A DNA stretch of 64,000 nucleotides from an uncultured Dokdonia sp. (GTDB lineage: Bacteria > Bacteroidota > Bacteroidia > Flavobacteriales > Flavobacteriaceae): contig NZ_CANLNH010000001.1 of the NCBI RefSeq assembly GCF_947492535.1, positions 186,001 through 250,000 on the forward strand, in the 5' to 3' direction. The notes under the pieces are model-generated. The model was not told where the DNA came from and made no database searches. It saw only the letters and a program-made list of their open reading frames with translations. Position 1 is the stretch's first letter. Each line of letters opens with the position of its first letter. The position numbers were made by a program, and so were the translations under genes. Shown here piece by piece: positions 34,947 through 44,057 of this stretch.

Positions 34947-36572
34947 TTATCGTTTTGTGAATTTCTTTTGCGTTGTTTTATTATCTGTAGTTGTTACTTC
35001 TATGATGTATACACCAGACGCTAGATTGCTTACATTAACAGTATTATTTACAATGGTTATAGGAGTCGCTTTTCCTAATAAGTCATAAATAACACCATCA
35101 CTTTTTAGAATAGCTCCATTTGTTGGAGTGACATTTAAAATATCATTTGCAGGTATGGGATATATATTAAAAGTAGTACGCTCATTTTCTTCGATACTTA
35201 AAGGAGCACTGCCTTCTAAGACATAAATCGTTTGATTTGCATCTACATTTGTAAGCTGATCTGTAATTCCGGAAGGCCATTCTATCGTTACAGTTTCTAT
35301 AAAGTCAAAAGTCCCTAATCCGAAATGCGGATTTAGTGAATGCATATTTGCAAATCCCTCTCCACTTCTCACATTACGTACTTTAGTTCCAAAAGCGCCC
35401 TCTATTGTAATCACAGCGCCAATACCATTATTGTTACTCTCTACACCTTCAAGATTTAATTTAAACCAGGAATTAGCATTTCCATCATTCATATGTACAT
35501 TTCCGCCAGCATAAATATCTAAAAATCCATCATTATTAAGATCACCTACAGCGCCACCTCCTTGTATTTGCTGTGAATTTGGAGAGAATGTCATGTCTCC
35601 ATTATTTAATAGTAAGGTAGTTTGTAATTGAGAATAAATATCTAAATACCCATCATTGTTAAAATCAAATGTGACAATTTCTATAGCGCCTTCTAAGTTT
35701 TCAAAACCAGATCCAGTTGTGATATCTGCAAATGTACCATCCCCATTATTTTGATAAAATATAGTGCCAATTTCGTTAAAATGTTGATCAGCAACTATTA
35801 AATCCATATCTCCGTCATTATCAAAATCACCCACAGCACTAGACCATGACTGTGTTTTTGTATCAATTCCTGCTGTAGCACCAACTTCTGTATAGGTGCC
35901 ATTTCCATTATTGCGATATAACTGATTAGAACGTCTTGTGTCTTCTGGGTTATTAGAACCAACAACACATTTAGATAGATAAAGATCGGTATCTCCATCA
36001 TTGTCATAATCAAACCATATAGACCCATAGTTGTGCCCAGTAGGTGTATCTCCAAGGCCTCCTTGAATTTCATTTAAGAAACTCCCGTTTCCATCATTAA
36101 GGAAATAGACATTAGGCTCTACATCATGACAAGCAAAAGCATCTAAGTCACCGTCATTATTGATATCTATAAAATTAGTGCGTTGAGAAAAAATAAAGAT
36201 ACTACTCTGATGATCTTGAGAAAATGCAGTTCCATCACTATTTGCTTTTAAAAAACTTACTCCATTATTCCCTCCAAACATGATGTCATTGATTCCGTTA
36301 TTATCGTAATCGGCAACACTAAGAGACCAATCAGGTCCATTAGAAGTGCTAATAGAGATATTAGTAGGCATGAGACCTGTATCTGTTTGATGATGAATTG
36401 ACAGGTTAGATTGTGTAGGACTTATGACATCATCTAAGTAATCTCCATTAATATCTACAACGCCAATCTCTGAATTAGAACCTCCTATATTTTGCGAAGT
36501 AAACGTGGCGTTTTGTGCTTTGACGTAGGATACAGCACATAGCCCCAAGGCTAAAAGTGTAATTTTTTTCAT
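34947..36572 (-). CDS. FG-GAP/VCBS beta-propeller protein with UnbV-like region and type IX secretion signal
   Basis: The 541-residue protein has a signal peptide (cut near VKAQ) and about ten repeats of the FG-GAP/VCBS form: VADYDNNGINDIMFGG, FIDINNDGDLDAFAC, WFDYDNDGDTDLYLS, VGDFDNDGDMDLIVAD, TFDFNNDGYLDIYSQ. The Asp/Asn clusters are calcium-binding loops. An ASPIC/UnbV-like segment follows (GAVITIEGAFGTKVRNVRSGEGFANMHSLNPHFGLG, then VTIEWPSGI). The last 80 residues are a type IX secretion sorting domain (FNIYPIPANDILNV...YDLLGKATPI...LASGVYIIEV). It is therefore exported to the cell surface. Its ligand is unknown. Confidence 0.92.
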   Translation of the reverse strand: MKKITLLALGLCAVSYVKAQNATFTSQNIGGSNSEIGVVDINGDYLDDVISPTQSNLSIHHQTDTGLMPTNISISTSNGPDWSLSVADYDNNGINDIMFGGNNGVSFLKANSDGTAFSQDHQSSIFIFSQRTNFIDINNDGDLDAFACHDVEPNVYFLNDGNGSFLNEIQGGLGDTPTGHNYGSIWFDYDNDGDTDLYLSKCVVGSNNPEDTRRSNQLYRNNGNGTYTEVGATAGIDTKTQSWSSAVGDFDNDGDMDLIVADQHFNEIGTIFYQNNGDGTFADITTGSGFENLEGAIEIVTFDFNNDGYLDIYSQLQTTLLLNNGDMTFSPNSQQIQGGGAVGDLNNDGFLDIYAGGNVHMNDGNANSWFKLNLEGVESNNNGIGAVITIEGAFGTKVRNVRSGEGFANMHSLNPHFGLGTFDFIETVTIEWPSGITDQLTNVDANQTIYVLEGSAPLSIEENERTTFNIYPIPANDILNVTPTNGAILKSDGVIYDLLGKATPITIVNNTVNVSNLASGVYIIEVTTTDNKTTQKKFTKR

Positions 36573-36685
36573 GATTTCAATTTTGTAGTTTCCATTAAAT
36601 CTAATGAAATTTCCTTCTGAATGTTAACACTTTATGCGTTATAGGAAGAATTGACTAGTGTTTTTAGAAACGTAAAATTGTTTTA

Positions 36686-36705
36686 TACGCTTTCGCGAAA
36701 GTGTA
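36686..36705. repeat. Short palindrome, intergenic copy
   Basis: TACGCTTTCGCGAAAGTGTA, one base off the perfect palindrome, lies 15 bases beyond the stop of the pentapeptide-like gene, where it could act as a weak transcription stop. Confidence 0.85.
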
Positions 36706-36720
36706 TACAGAATGAAAAGA

Positions 36721-38115
36721 TTAAAGTCTAAATTTTCTAAAAGATTGGATCGTTTGATAAATTCCATATCCAATAAAAGCTTTTCCAAATATAAAAGCAA
36801 TGATTTGAAAAACATTTGAAAGAGCTGATTCTCCAAATGGAGATTTATAAGATGGAATTAAGTATTTGAAATATCCAGAAAAGAATTTATTAATTGATTC
36901 TAAGCTAAACTCGAAATCATAACTATAGAATTCTAATGGGAAGTATAATGAGTAAAATAAAAATCCAATTATAACTGTAAACTTGATTCCTTGAACCCAG
37001 TCTGTTCCATGTTTAGACGAAATATTATTAAGCCATAAGATGAATTTATCTTTCCACTCTTTATTATGAAGTTCTCTTTTAAATGCGTCTAATTCATATA
37101 TTTTAAATCTATTATAATCTATTCTGTTGTCTGATTTTTGTAGTTGATGTTTTATTATTCTTAATGATTTTCTAGAACAGTTCTCTGGACTTAGAACTTT
37201 AAAATCATCAAAGAAAGCAGCTTTTTCAAATACTGCTTGATCTATTTCTATTACATTACAACTTACGTTCTCGAATGACACAGAACCTTCAAAAATTGTA
37301 TTTATTAGTTTGATAGTACTAAACTCTGATCCATTAAATTTTGCTTTCTTTTTAAATAAAGAATCAGGAAGAGAGAATTTACTATTATTGATGTTTTTAC
37401 AATCAATAAAAAATACTTCTTCATTAAAAGTACATTCTTTAAAAACTGTTTTGTTACCAAAATCAACATTTGTAAAACTAATTTCGCTAAATATACAGTT
37501 TGAGAAATTGTCTTGAATTTCAGGTGATTTAAGTGAAATTCTTTCGAAGAAAAGATCTTCTTTAAAAGTATTTCCATAGAAATTAAAATTATTAAAATTA
37601 GAATCACTGATATAGGACGATAAAGGTGGATCTCCTTCTTCTCTTTGTATTGTATTATCTAAAAAAACAAAAGAGCCATGTTTTTGTTGAATACTAGCTA
37701 TATTTATATTATGTACAAATCTATTTTTTGAAATAAAAACTATTCCATTTAACTCTATTTCTTTACCGTAACTAAAGGTGAAAAACTTTATCTTATTATT
37801 AATAATTCTAATTTGTTTATCTGGTGCGATCTCACAATTTATAAATTTTAAAGTGTCTAAGTTGCAACCATCATAAAACAAGACATCGCAAAGAAATACA
37901 CAATCATAAAATTCGATTGATAATAATGGTCCATTAATGCTTTTGAATAGTAAATCTGAGTTTATAAAAGTACATTCTTTAAATTGAACGTCTTGTAAGT
38001 TGTTTCGAATGAAAAAATCTATTATACGATTGTTTCCTACGTCTATTTTTTTATTAGTTAGCGTTAATTCATCTTTTGTGTTTTCTAGAAGCTTAAAGAA
38101 TTCATTACTATCCAT
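36721..38115 (-). CDS. Pentapeptide-like repeat protein with C-terminal membrane helices
   Basis: In this 464-residue protein the first 290 residues carry loosely repeated FxxCxF/LxFxNCxF motifs (VQFKECTF, IEFYDCVF, LKFINCEI, SNCIFSEISF, TVFKECTF), the mark of a pentapeptide-like right-handed beta-helix. A helical segment follows (SLRIIKHQLQKSDNRIDYNRF, ELDAFKREL), then two hydrophobic helices near 375-395 and 430-455 with SYKSPFGES between them. This helix-loop-helix end resembles a two-helix ion-channel module, but no selectivity motif is seen. It probably sits in the inner membrane. Base composition is more AT-rich than its neighbours. Confidence 0.65.
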   Translation of the reverse strand: MDSNEFFKLLENTKDELTLTNKKIDVGNNRIIDFFIRNNLQDVQFKECTFINSDLLFKSINGPLLSIEFYDCVFLCDVLFYDGCNLDTLKFINCEIAPDKQIRIINNKIKFFTFSYGKEIELNGIVFISKNRFVHNINIASIQQKHGSFVFLDNTIQREEGDPPLSSYISDSNFNNFNFYGNTFKEDLFFERISLKSPEIQDNFSNCIFSEISFTNVDFGNKTVFKECTFNEEVFFIDCKNINNSKFSLPDSLFKKKAKFNGSEFSTIKLINTIFEGSVSFENVSCNVIEIDQAVFEKAAFFDDFKVLSPENCSRKSLRIIKHQLQKSDNRIDYNRFKIYELDAFKRELHNKEWKDKFILWLNNISSKHGTDWVQGIKFTVIIGFLFYSLYFPLEFYSYDFEFSLESINKFFSGYFKYLIPSYKSPFGESALSNVFQIIAFIFGKAFIGYGIYQTIQSFRKFRL

Positions 38116-38127
38116 ATAGTAAAAATA

Positions 38128-38157
38128 AAAAGACCCGCTTTATAAAAGCGAGTCTTT
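38128..38157 (-). terminator. Terminator of lysS
   Basis: AAAGACCCGCTT and AAGCGAGTCTTT form a stem with one mismatch, 28 bases beyond the lysS stop. It also lies just before the pentapeptide-like gene, so that gene needs its own promoter or read-through. Confidence 0.75.
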
Positions 38158-38184
38158 GTAAATAAGTTATTAACGTTTAGGAGT

Positions 38185-39876
38185 TTATCCTTCTAAAGTA
38201 ACTGTCAATCCAGTATCATCTTTAGTTACTTTTGCAACGCCAAGTTTAGTAAGACCTTTAATGCCTTTATCCCATCCTTTGTTGCTTAATCCAGATGCTG
38301 TTTTAAGGGCTCCTAATTCGATGCTGTTCTCTTTTTTGAGAACCTCATAGATGGCTTTTTCGTTATCATTAAGCTCTAATGCTTTCTTCTCAGGCTTCAT
38401 CTGTGGGAAGAACAATACTTCCTGTATCGATTGATTGTTGGTCATAAACATCGCTAGACGATCAATTCCAATTCCAATTCCAGACGTAGGAGGCATTCCA
38501 TATTCTAAAGCACGTAAGAAATCCTGATCAATAAACATCGCTTCATCATCTCCTTTTTCAGAAAGCTTTAATTGATCTTCAAAACGCTCACGTTGATCAA
38601 TAGGATCATTTAGCTCTGTATAGGCATTGGCAAGTTCTTTTCCATTGACCATGAGTTCAAAACGTTCTGTGAGTCCTTCTTTGCTTCTGTGTTTCTTCGT
38701 CAGCGGACTCATTTCAACCGGGTAATCGATGATGAATGTTGGTTGGATATATAGGTGTTCACACTTTTCTCCAAAAATCTCATCGACTAATTTTCCGATT
38801 CCCATCGTTTCATCTACCTCAAGACCTAACGCTTTGGCAGCGTCACGAATTTCTTCTTCAGATTTTTGGTATAAATCGTATCCTGTATGTTCTTTAATCG
38901 CATCTAGTATTCCGATACGCTTATAAGGTGCTTTATAGTTAATCATGTTTTCGCCGAAAGGCACCTCTGGAGTACCATGAAGCTTCATCGCTACTTTTTC
39001 AAGCAATTTCTCCGTAGTATCCATCATCCAGTTGTAATCTTTGTAAGCTGCATACATTTCCATCACCGTAAATTCTGGATTGTGTGTACGATCCATCCCT
39101 TCATTACGGAAATCTTTTGCAAATTCGTAGACACCATCAAAACCTCCTACAATTAATCGTTTTAAGTATAACTCATTGGCAATACGTAGGTATAAAGGAA
39201 TATCTAATGCATTGTGATGCGTCATAAATGGACGTGCAGATGCACCTCCTGGTATAGGCTGTAGTATAGGGGTTTCTACTTCTAAAAATCCCATCTCATT
39301 ATAAAAATCCCGTATTGCTGTTGTGATTTGTGTGCGTTTTACAAAGGTGTCTTTTACTTTTGGATTGACAACAAGATCAACATAACGTTGACGATAGCGT
39401 AATTCAGGGTCATTAAACTCATCATACACATTTCCTTGCTCATCTACTCTAGGTTGTGGTAATGGGCGTAATGATTTACTTAATAATGTAAACTCTTTTA
39501 CCATTACAGTAATCTCTCCTACTTTGGTAGTAAATAATTCACCTTCAATTCCTACAAAATCCCCAATGTCTAAAAGCTTTTTGTAAACATCATTATATTT
39601 TGATTTGTCGTCTCCTGTACAAATTTCATCACGATTAAAATAAACTTGTACACGCCCTTCAGCATCTTGAAGCTCGGCAAAAGAAGCAGAACCTTGAATA
39701 CGTCTAGACATTAAGCGTCCGGCAATAATCACCTTCTTCCCTTCTGTATAGTCCTGTTTTATCTTGGTAGATGTGTTATTAACTGGATATAAAGGAGCGG
39801 GATATGGGTTGATGCCCATTTCGCGTAAGCGTGATAATTTTTCACGACGTACTTGTTCTTGTTCTGAGAGTGCCAT
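38185..39876 (-). CDS. lysS: Lysyl-tRNA synthetase, class II, with C-terminal extension
   Basis: LysRS charges tRNA-Lys. The 563-residue protein has the OB-fold anticodon-binding domain ([20 protein letters not shown]) and the three class II motifs: [41 protein letters not shown], and [20 protein letters not shown]. Standard LysRS ends soon after the last motif at about 500 residues. Here about 60 more residues follow ([45 protein letters not shown]), which look like a small winged helix. A good promoter lies upstream. Confidence 0.97.
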   Translation of the reverse strand: MALSEQEQVRREKLSRLREMGINPYPAPLYPVNNTSTKIKQDYTEGKKVIIAGRLMSRRIQGSASFAELQDAEGRVQVYFNRDEICTGDDKSKYNDVYKKLLDIGDFVGIEGELFTTKVGEITVMVKEFTLLSKSLRPLPQPRVDEQGNVYDEFNDPELRYRQRYVDLVVNPKVKDTFVKRTQITTAIRDFYNEMGFLEVETPILQPIPGGASARPFMTHHNALDIPLYLRIANELYLKRLIVGGFDGVYEFAKDFRNEGMDRTHNPEFTVMEMYAAYKDYNWMMDTTEKLLEKVAMKLHGTPEVPFGENMINYKAPYKRIGILDAIKEHTGYDLYQKSEEEIRDAAKALGLEVDETMGIGKLVDEIFGEKCEHLYIQPTFIIDYPVEMSPLTKKHRSKEGLTERFELMVNGKELANAYTELNDPIDQRERFEDQLKLSEKGDDEAMFIDQDFLRALEYGMPPTSGIGIGIDRLAMFMTNNQSIQEVLFFPQMKPEKKALELNDNEKAIYEVLKKENSIELGALKTASGLSNKGWDKGIKGLTKLGVAKVTKDDTGLTVTLEG

Positions 39877-39896
39877 ACACTATTGTTTTAAGCGTG

Positions 39897-39927
39897 CAAA
39901 GATACTCCTTACGTGATTAAAATTCAA
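39897..39927 (-). promoter_or_regulatory. Predicted lysS promoter
   Basis: On the minus strand TTG (39925-39927) and TATCTTTG (39897-39904) are separated by 20 bases, a full match to the Bacteroidota housekeeping pattern. The -7 box ends 20 bases before the ATG. Confidence 0.7.
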
Positions 39928-39929
39928 TC

Positions 39930-40841
39930 TTATTCTTCTACAGAATGCGTGTTTTTTATATTCTCTTCAATTGTGGCGATAGCTGTTGTTATTTTTTTGT
40001 TTGTAGGCTCTAATTCTAGCGCTTTTTGATAACTTTCTAACGCTTCCTGTAATTGATTTACTTTTGATTGTTTATTCCCAAGACTCATATAGGTTTTTGC
40101 ATCATTAGGGAAGAGCATGGTATTAAATGTAAGCACTGCAAGAGCTTTTTTTGTGTGGCCTGCATAAAAAAGTACATTGGCATAGGTATTCAGTTGATTT
40201 GTTTTATGCGCATGCTTTTGAAGTTCTTTTATATTTTTTTTTGATTTTTTAAGGAATTTCTCAGTTCCTTCTTCTTCAAGAAGCTGGTTGGTTAAAGTGA
40301 CTATATGATGGTTAGGCGTATAGTTTCCTTGAATGCTTTGAAGAAGATCTTCTTCTAAACGTGTTACAGGGGATTCTACAATACGATTGATTTCTTTCCC
40401 GTTTTTGTATATAATTATGGTAGGTACACGGTGTATATTTTGTCCTTCATGTTCTCCGCCTGGACTTTGTTTGTAGTTTTCTGCACTTCTGTCTACAGCA
40501 ATAAGAGTAAGTCGATCTAATGGAAATTGCGCCTCATCTAAGATTTTATAGAGTTTAGGAATTTCTCTTTTACTGTCACCACACCAAGTACCCATAAAAG
40601 CAGTAATGGTATACGAAGATACTTGCTCTTTTAAAGCATTGATTGTTTCTGTGTCTGGTGTATATTGGTTGTAGTTTTTAGTAAACCAATTGGAATGAGG
40701 TTCTTGACTAAGCGTTTCTTTGTTTATTTTTCCCAAGAGCATTGATGTATTATTCTGTTTTTGCTCATAATTGAATGATTGAGAAAATCCAATGATTTGA
40801 AAAGATAATGCTAGGATAAATACGAATGTATATTTTTTCAT
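39930..40841 (-). CDS. Periplasmic thioredoxin-fold protein with TPR domain
   Basis: The 303-residue protein has a signal peptide (cut near IGFSQ) and a thioredoxin-like domain at about 60-165 with FMGTWCGDSKREIPKLY in place of the WCxxC motif: only the first Cys is kept (WCGDS). A cis-Pro segment follows (HRVPTIIIYKNGKEI). The C-terminal part has TPR motifs (NDAKTYMSLGNKQSKVNQLQEALESYQKALELEP). With one Cys it cannot act as a normal dithiol oxidoreductase. It ends close to the lysS promoter region. Confidence 0.85.
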   Translation of the reverse strand: MKKYTFVFILALSFQIIGFSQSFNYEQKQNNTSMLLGKINKETLSQEPHSNWFTKNYNQYTPDTETINALKEQVSSYTITAFMGTWCGDSKREIPKLYKILDEAQFPLDRLTLIAVDRSAENYKQSPGGEHEGQNIHRVPTIIIYKNGKEINRIVESPVTRLEEDLLQSIQGNYTPNHHIVTLTNQLLEEEGTEKFLKKSKKNIKELQKHAHKTNQLNTYANVLFYAGHTKKALAVLTFNTMLFPNDAKTYMSLGNKQSKVNQLQEALESYQKALELEPTNKKITTAIATIEENIKNTHSVEE

Positions 40842-40941
40842 TGTTCTGTTTTTAAATGCGGTTTTAAAAGTGCAGTTAAAAATGGAAACTCCGAAGAAAC
40901 AGTGGGTGGGAAGAGGTACTAGACCTAGGTGGAAATTTAAA

Positions 40942-42009
40942 TTATGTAGTTTTGTAGAGTGATTTTACTTCGTCTCTATTAGATACATTTAGTTTTTTGT
41001 AAATACTATTAATATGTGTCTTTACAGTACTAACGCTAACAAATATTTCTGAAGCAATCTCTTTATTTGTTCGATTTTGAAGAATTAAGTCCAGTACTTT
41101 TTGTTCTTGCTTTGTGAGTGATGCGCTTATTGTATGCTGTTGTTCAGAAGATCTATTTCGTTTAAAAAAGAAATAATAGATGTTCATAAGAATAGAAATA
41201 CCTAATAAAGCAATAAGCATATAGACCCAATTTGGAATACCATTAGTTTGCGATTTCTGTATTAAGAAATAATCGGCAGCGAGTTCTTTTTTGTACTGTT
41301 TTGTAAAAGGTTGATCAGGATATGATGCTTCTAATCTTTGTAGAAGTTCATTATAATAGGTTGTATTATTTAAATCCTGTAAGTAGTATTTGTGTATATC
41401 TTTAGAACGATCGGATAAAAATGCATACGAGTAAAGTTCGGCAAGGGGTTCATTAAGTTGTTGTCCGTATTCTTGGAACTTAGTAAACCAATTTTTTGCA
41501 TTCAAATCCCAATTTGCTTGACTTCTATAAGATCCAAATTCATAACGCATGAGTTCTTTGAGGGAGTCTATTTTAATAAAGGTATTTGCTTTTTCATTGG
41601 TAGAGGTAACATTACAAAATATCTCTTGATCAAATGTAAAGGGTAATTTAATCGTATCAGTATTGTTTGCAACAAAGAGTACTTCTTTACTATTTAAACA
41701 ATGTCCTGTAAAGTGTGCTATGTCTTTTGTTTCTTCGGGACAACTATCTATATGAATACGATAGATATTGTTTTGAGAAGACAGATTGTTACCTGAAAAT
41801 GAAAAAAATCCTAATGAATCAGGTGTTGTTTTATTAATAATCTGTTCTGGATAGATGCCAGATATTTTTCTATAATCTTTTACAATAGATAGGTATACAT
41901 TCCCTTCCCATTTGTTTACATCTATATGACCAGAAAATTCATATTGTCCTATACACAACCATGAGAAGCTAAAGAATAGAATCGTTAAAATAAAATGTCG
42001 ATGTCTCAT
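40942..42009 (-). CDS. Membrane-anchored LuxR-type transcriptional regulator
   Basis: In this 355-residue protein a signal peptide or anchor is followed by a periplasmic region of about 225 residues without a known domain, a single membrane helix (WVYMLIALLGISILMNIYYFFF), and a cytoplasmic LuxR-type HTH (LTKQEQKVLDLILQNRTNKEIASEIFVSVSTVKTHINSIYKKLNV). The layout is a one-component sensor reading the periplasm. I take the ATG at 42009; a TTG six bases upstream would add two residues. It is divergent from the yqaE-like gene and lies upstream of the thioredoxin-TPR gene on the same strand. Confidence 0.88.
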   Translation of the reverse strand: MRHRHFILTILFFSFSWLCIGQYEFSGHIDVNKWEGNVYLSIVKDYRKISGIYPEQIINKTTPDSLGFFSFSGNNLSSQNNIYRIHIDSCPEETKDIAHFTGHCLNSKEVLFVANNTDTIKLPFTFDQEIFCNVTSTNEKANTFIKIDSLKELMRYEFGSYRSQANWDLNAKNWFTKFQEYGQQLNEPLAELYSYAFLSDRSKDIHKYYLQDLNNTTYYNELLQRLEASYPDQPFTKQYKKELAADYFLIQKSQTNGIPNWVYMLIALLGISILMNIYYFFFKRNRSSEQQHTISASLTKQEQKVLDLILQNRTNKEIASEIFVSVSTVKTHINSIYKKLNVSNRDEVKSLYKTT

Positions 42010-42146
42010 GATCAATTAAAATGCTAATATAGAAAAGATGGATTACTTCCTGTCAAGAGGTGTAACAATATCGAATAGTTATAGACATATAAGGTACATC
42101 AATCAATCATACCCTGCTGTAGAGCAGGATCTAAAATCAAAAATAT

Positions 42147-42308
42147 ATGAGTTTCTGGCGCGTACTTTTAGCCATTTTTTTTCCACCACTTTCAGTAATT
42201 GGAAGAGGATGTGGATCAGTATTAATAGTTTTCTTACTTTGGCTGTGTGGATGGGTGCCTGGCGTTATCGCTGCCCTAGTCATACTAAATAATCCAAAAC
42301 ATAATTAA
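42147..42308 (+). CDS. Pmp3/YqaE family small membrane protein
   Basis: The 53-residue protein starts MSFWRVLLAIFFPPLSV and continues with two hydrophobic helices and GWVPGVIAALVIL before the end NNPKHN. The FPP...G motif and the W.PG.I.A pattern identify Pmp3/YqaE proteolipids, linked in other organisms to salt and cold stress and membrane potential. The gene is short and overlaps longer spurious frames, so it is easily missed. It ends one base before the next ATG, so the two are translationally coupled. A small hairpin (CCTGCT-GTAG-AGCAGG, 42113-42128) lies in its leader. Confidence 0.88.
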   Translation: MSFWRVLLAIFFPPLSVIGRGCGSVLIVFLLWLCGWVPGVIAALVILNNPKHN

Positions 42309-42309
42309 A

Positions 42310-43167
42310 ATGACAAGAAGAATAGGAGTGTTATGTAGCCTGTTAGTGTTTTTACTAATAAGCTGTAGCGTTCAAGAACGCATTGTTTTTAATGAAAATA
42401 TGGGAGGTCGTTATGAGACTTCTTTTGATCTGTCTGCCATGATGACTATGGCTAATGAGATGGGAGGCGGCGCTTCTAGTCCTGATAAAGAAAAAACAAA
42501 AATGGATACGGTTGTCGTTTTTGCAGATCTCATTAGAGACCACAAAGATAGTATTGCAGGCTTGCCTGCAGAAGATCGTGCTAAAATAGAGATGCTTAAG
42601 GATTTTACTATGGCCATGAAAATGGACCAAGCCAATGGTGAGTTTAAAATGGATATTTCTAAGGAATTTAAAACCTTTTCAGAATTAGAACGTGTAGCTT
42701 ATGAGGTAGATGAAGTCTTTGAGCAAGCAAAAAGCGAAGCTCAAAAAGAACAGGCAGCACCTGGAGGAGATATGATGTCTTTAGATAAAGTGATATACAC
42801 CTTTGAAAATAATACATTCAGAAGGACAGATCCCAAAAGTTTAACTGAACATCTGGAAGATGAAGGACTCCTCAAAGAAGAAACACGCATAGATCTAGAA
42901 GAGCTAAAAAACAATCTAGCATCTAATGAAGAAGAAAGTCAAGAAGAAGCGATGCTTAAAGGAATGATGAGTCAGTTTACAAGCGAACTTGAAAATTCTA
43001 GCATGAAACTCGAATATGTGTTTCCAAGAAAAGTAGTTTCGGTATCTCCTGAGGGAGCTGTGATTTCTGAAGATGGAAAGACAGTAACTTTTGTGGTGCC
43101 ATGGAGTGATATTCTAGAAGAGAAAACAAAAATATTAGAAAACTTTGAGGTTGTTCTAGAAGACTAA
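42310..43167 (+). CDS. Lipoprotein of unknown function
   Basis: The 285-residue protein has a lipobox LISC and a mostly helical, acidic body with Met-rich stretches (YETSFDLSAMMTMANEMGGG, KEEKTKMDT-like segments, EEAMLKGMMSQF). The C-terminus is beta-like (MKLEYVFPRKVVSVSPEGAVISEDGKTVTFVVPWSDILE), as in many conserved flavobacterial lipoproteins. No family function is known to me. It is coupled to the Pmp3-like gene and followed by a terminator. Confidence 0.75.
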   Translation: MTRRIGVLCSLLVFLLISCSVQERIVFNENMGGRYETSFDLSAMMTMANEMGGGASSPDKEKTKMDTVVVFADLIRDHKDSIAGLPAEDRAKIEMLKDFTMAMKMDQANGEFKMDISKEFKTFSELERVAYEVDEVFEQAKSEAQKEQAAPGGDMMSLDKVIYTFENNTFRRTDPKSLTEHLEDEGLLKEETRIDLEELKNNLASNEEESQEEAMLKGMMSQFTSELENSSMKLEYVFPRKVVSVSPEGAVISEDGKTVTFVVPWSDILEEKTKILENFEVVLED

Positions 43168-43188
43168 AAATATAACATAGTTTAACAC

Positions 43189-43221
43189 AAAATCCTTCTA
43201 AGCAATGTTTAGAAGGATTTT
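43189..43221 (+). terminator. Terminator before lipB
   Basis: AAAATCCTTCTAA pairs with TTAGAAGGATTTT, followed by TGTTTCT. An ATG at 43205 lies in its loop, which argues against that ATG being the lipB start. Confidence 0.8.
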
Positions 43222-43231
43222 TGTTTCTCCG

Positions 43232-43239
43232 TATCTTTG
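43232..43239 (+). promoter_or_regulatory. -7 box of lipB
   Basis: TATCTTTG fits TAnnTTTG fully and ends 4 bases before the GTG at 43244. The predicted transcript would have almost no leader. Confidence 0.5.
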
Positions 43240-43243
43240 TAAT

Positions 43244-43945
43244 GTGAATAAAACGATTCAACTTCAGGATTTAGGAAACCGAGATTATAAAGATACTTGG
43301 GATTATCAAGAGGCGCTTTTTAAGGAGATTTTAGATATAAAAATCAAAAATAGAAGAGAAGATGCTGGACTTGAGACCCCTAATCATTTCCTATTAGTAG
43401 AGCATCCTCATGTATTTACACTAGGGAAAAGTGGGGATTTTGATAATTTGCTTGTCAGCGAAAAAGAACTTGCCGAGAAAAATGCTACGTTCTATAAGAT
43501 TAATAGAGGCGGTGATATCACGTATCACGGCCCTGGACAAATTGTAGGGTATCCTATTTTAGACTTAGAAAACTTCTTTACAGATATTCATAAATATTTA
43601 CGACTTCTAGAAGAAATGGTGATCCTGACACTCGCAGAGTATGGCCTTAAAGCTGAGCGTTCACCTGGAGAAACAGGTGTTTGGTTTGATGTAGGAACTC
43701 CATTTGCTCGTAAAATTTGTGCCATGGGTGTACGTGCCAGTCGATGGGTAACCATGCATGGTTTTGCCTTTAATGTAAATGCAGATTTAGGATATTTTGA
43801 TTTAATGATTCCTTGTGGTATCAAAGATAAATCAGTCACCTCTCTTAATGTAGAGTTAGGAAAAGCTACAGTTGATGAAGCAGAAGTAAAAAAGAAATTA
43901 TTGAAGCATTTTACAGAGCTTTTTGAAGCTTCTTTTGTAAAGTAA
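43244..43945 (+). CDS. lipB: Lipoyl(octanoyl) transferase
   Basis: LipB moves octanoyl groups from acyl carrier protein to lipoyl domains, such as the one on the E2 protein encoded at 11720. The 233-residue protein shows FLLVEHPHVFTLGKSGD, the signature RGGDITYHGPGQIVGYPILDL, the lysine-containing ARKICAMGVRASRWVTMHGFAFNV, and the catalytic Cys in IPCGI. I start at GTG 43244 (reads VNKTIQLQDLG) because an ATG at 43205 lies inside the terminator hairpin and upstream of the -7 box. Confidence 0.95.
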   Translation: MNKTIQLQDLGNRDYKDTWDYQEALFKEILDIKIKNRREDAGLETPNHFLLVEHPHVFTLGKSGDFDNLLVSEKELAEKNATFYKINRGGDITYHGPGQIVGYPILDLENFFTDIHKYLRLLEEMVILTLAEYGLKAERSPGETGVWFDVGTPFARKICAMGVRASRWVTMHGFAFNVNADLGYFDLMIPCGIKDKSVTSLNVELGKATVDEAEVKKKLLKHFTELFEASFVK

Positions 43946-44006
43946 GGCAACTGTTTTTTAGTATATAGAAGAGACAATACGCATCATTTGATGTTTATGA
44001 AAAGTA

Positions 44007-44032
44007 AAAGCCGAGATGTATATCTCGGCTTT
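44007..44032. terminator. Bidirectional terminator
   Basis: AAAGCCGAGAT pairs with ATCTCGGCTTT around GTAT, between the convergent lipB and the lipoprotein gene ending at 44058. Confidence 0.85.
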
Positions 44033-44057
44033 GCTGTTATTTAAGTGTAAAGAAATT

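Noticed and set aside
39820-39838. Possible palindrome copy at the lysS start (ACGCTTACGCGAAATG on the coding strand)
   Set aside because: The encoded residues (SRLREMG) are the normal LysRS N-terminal motif; the match is coincidental.
42038-42292. An 84-codon plus-strand frame between the LuxR-type gene and the lipoprotein
   Set aside because: It overlaps in another frame the clearly recognisable Pmp3/YqaE gene (42147-42308), which ends one base before the next start.
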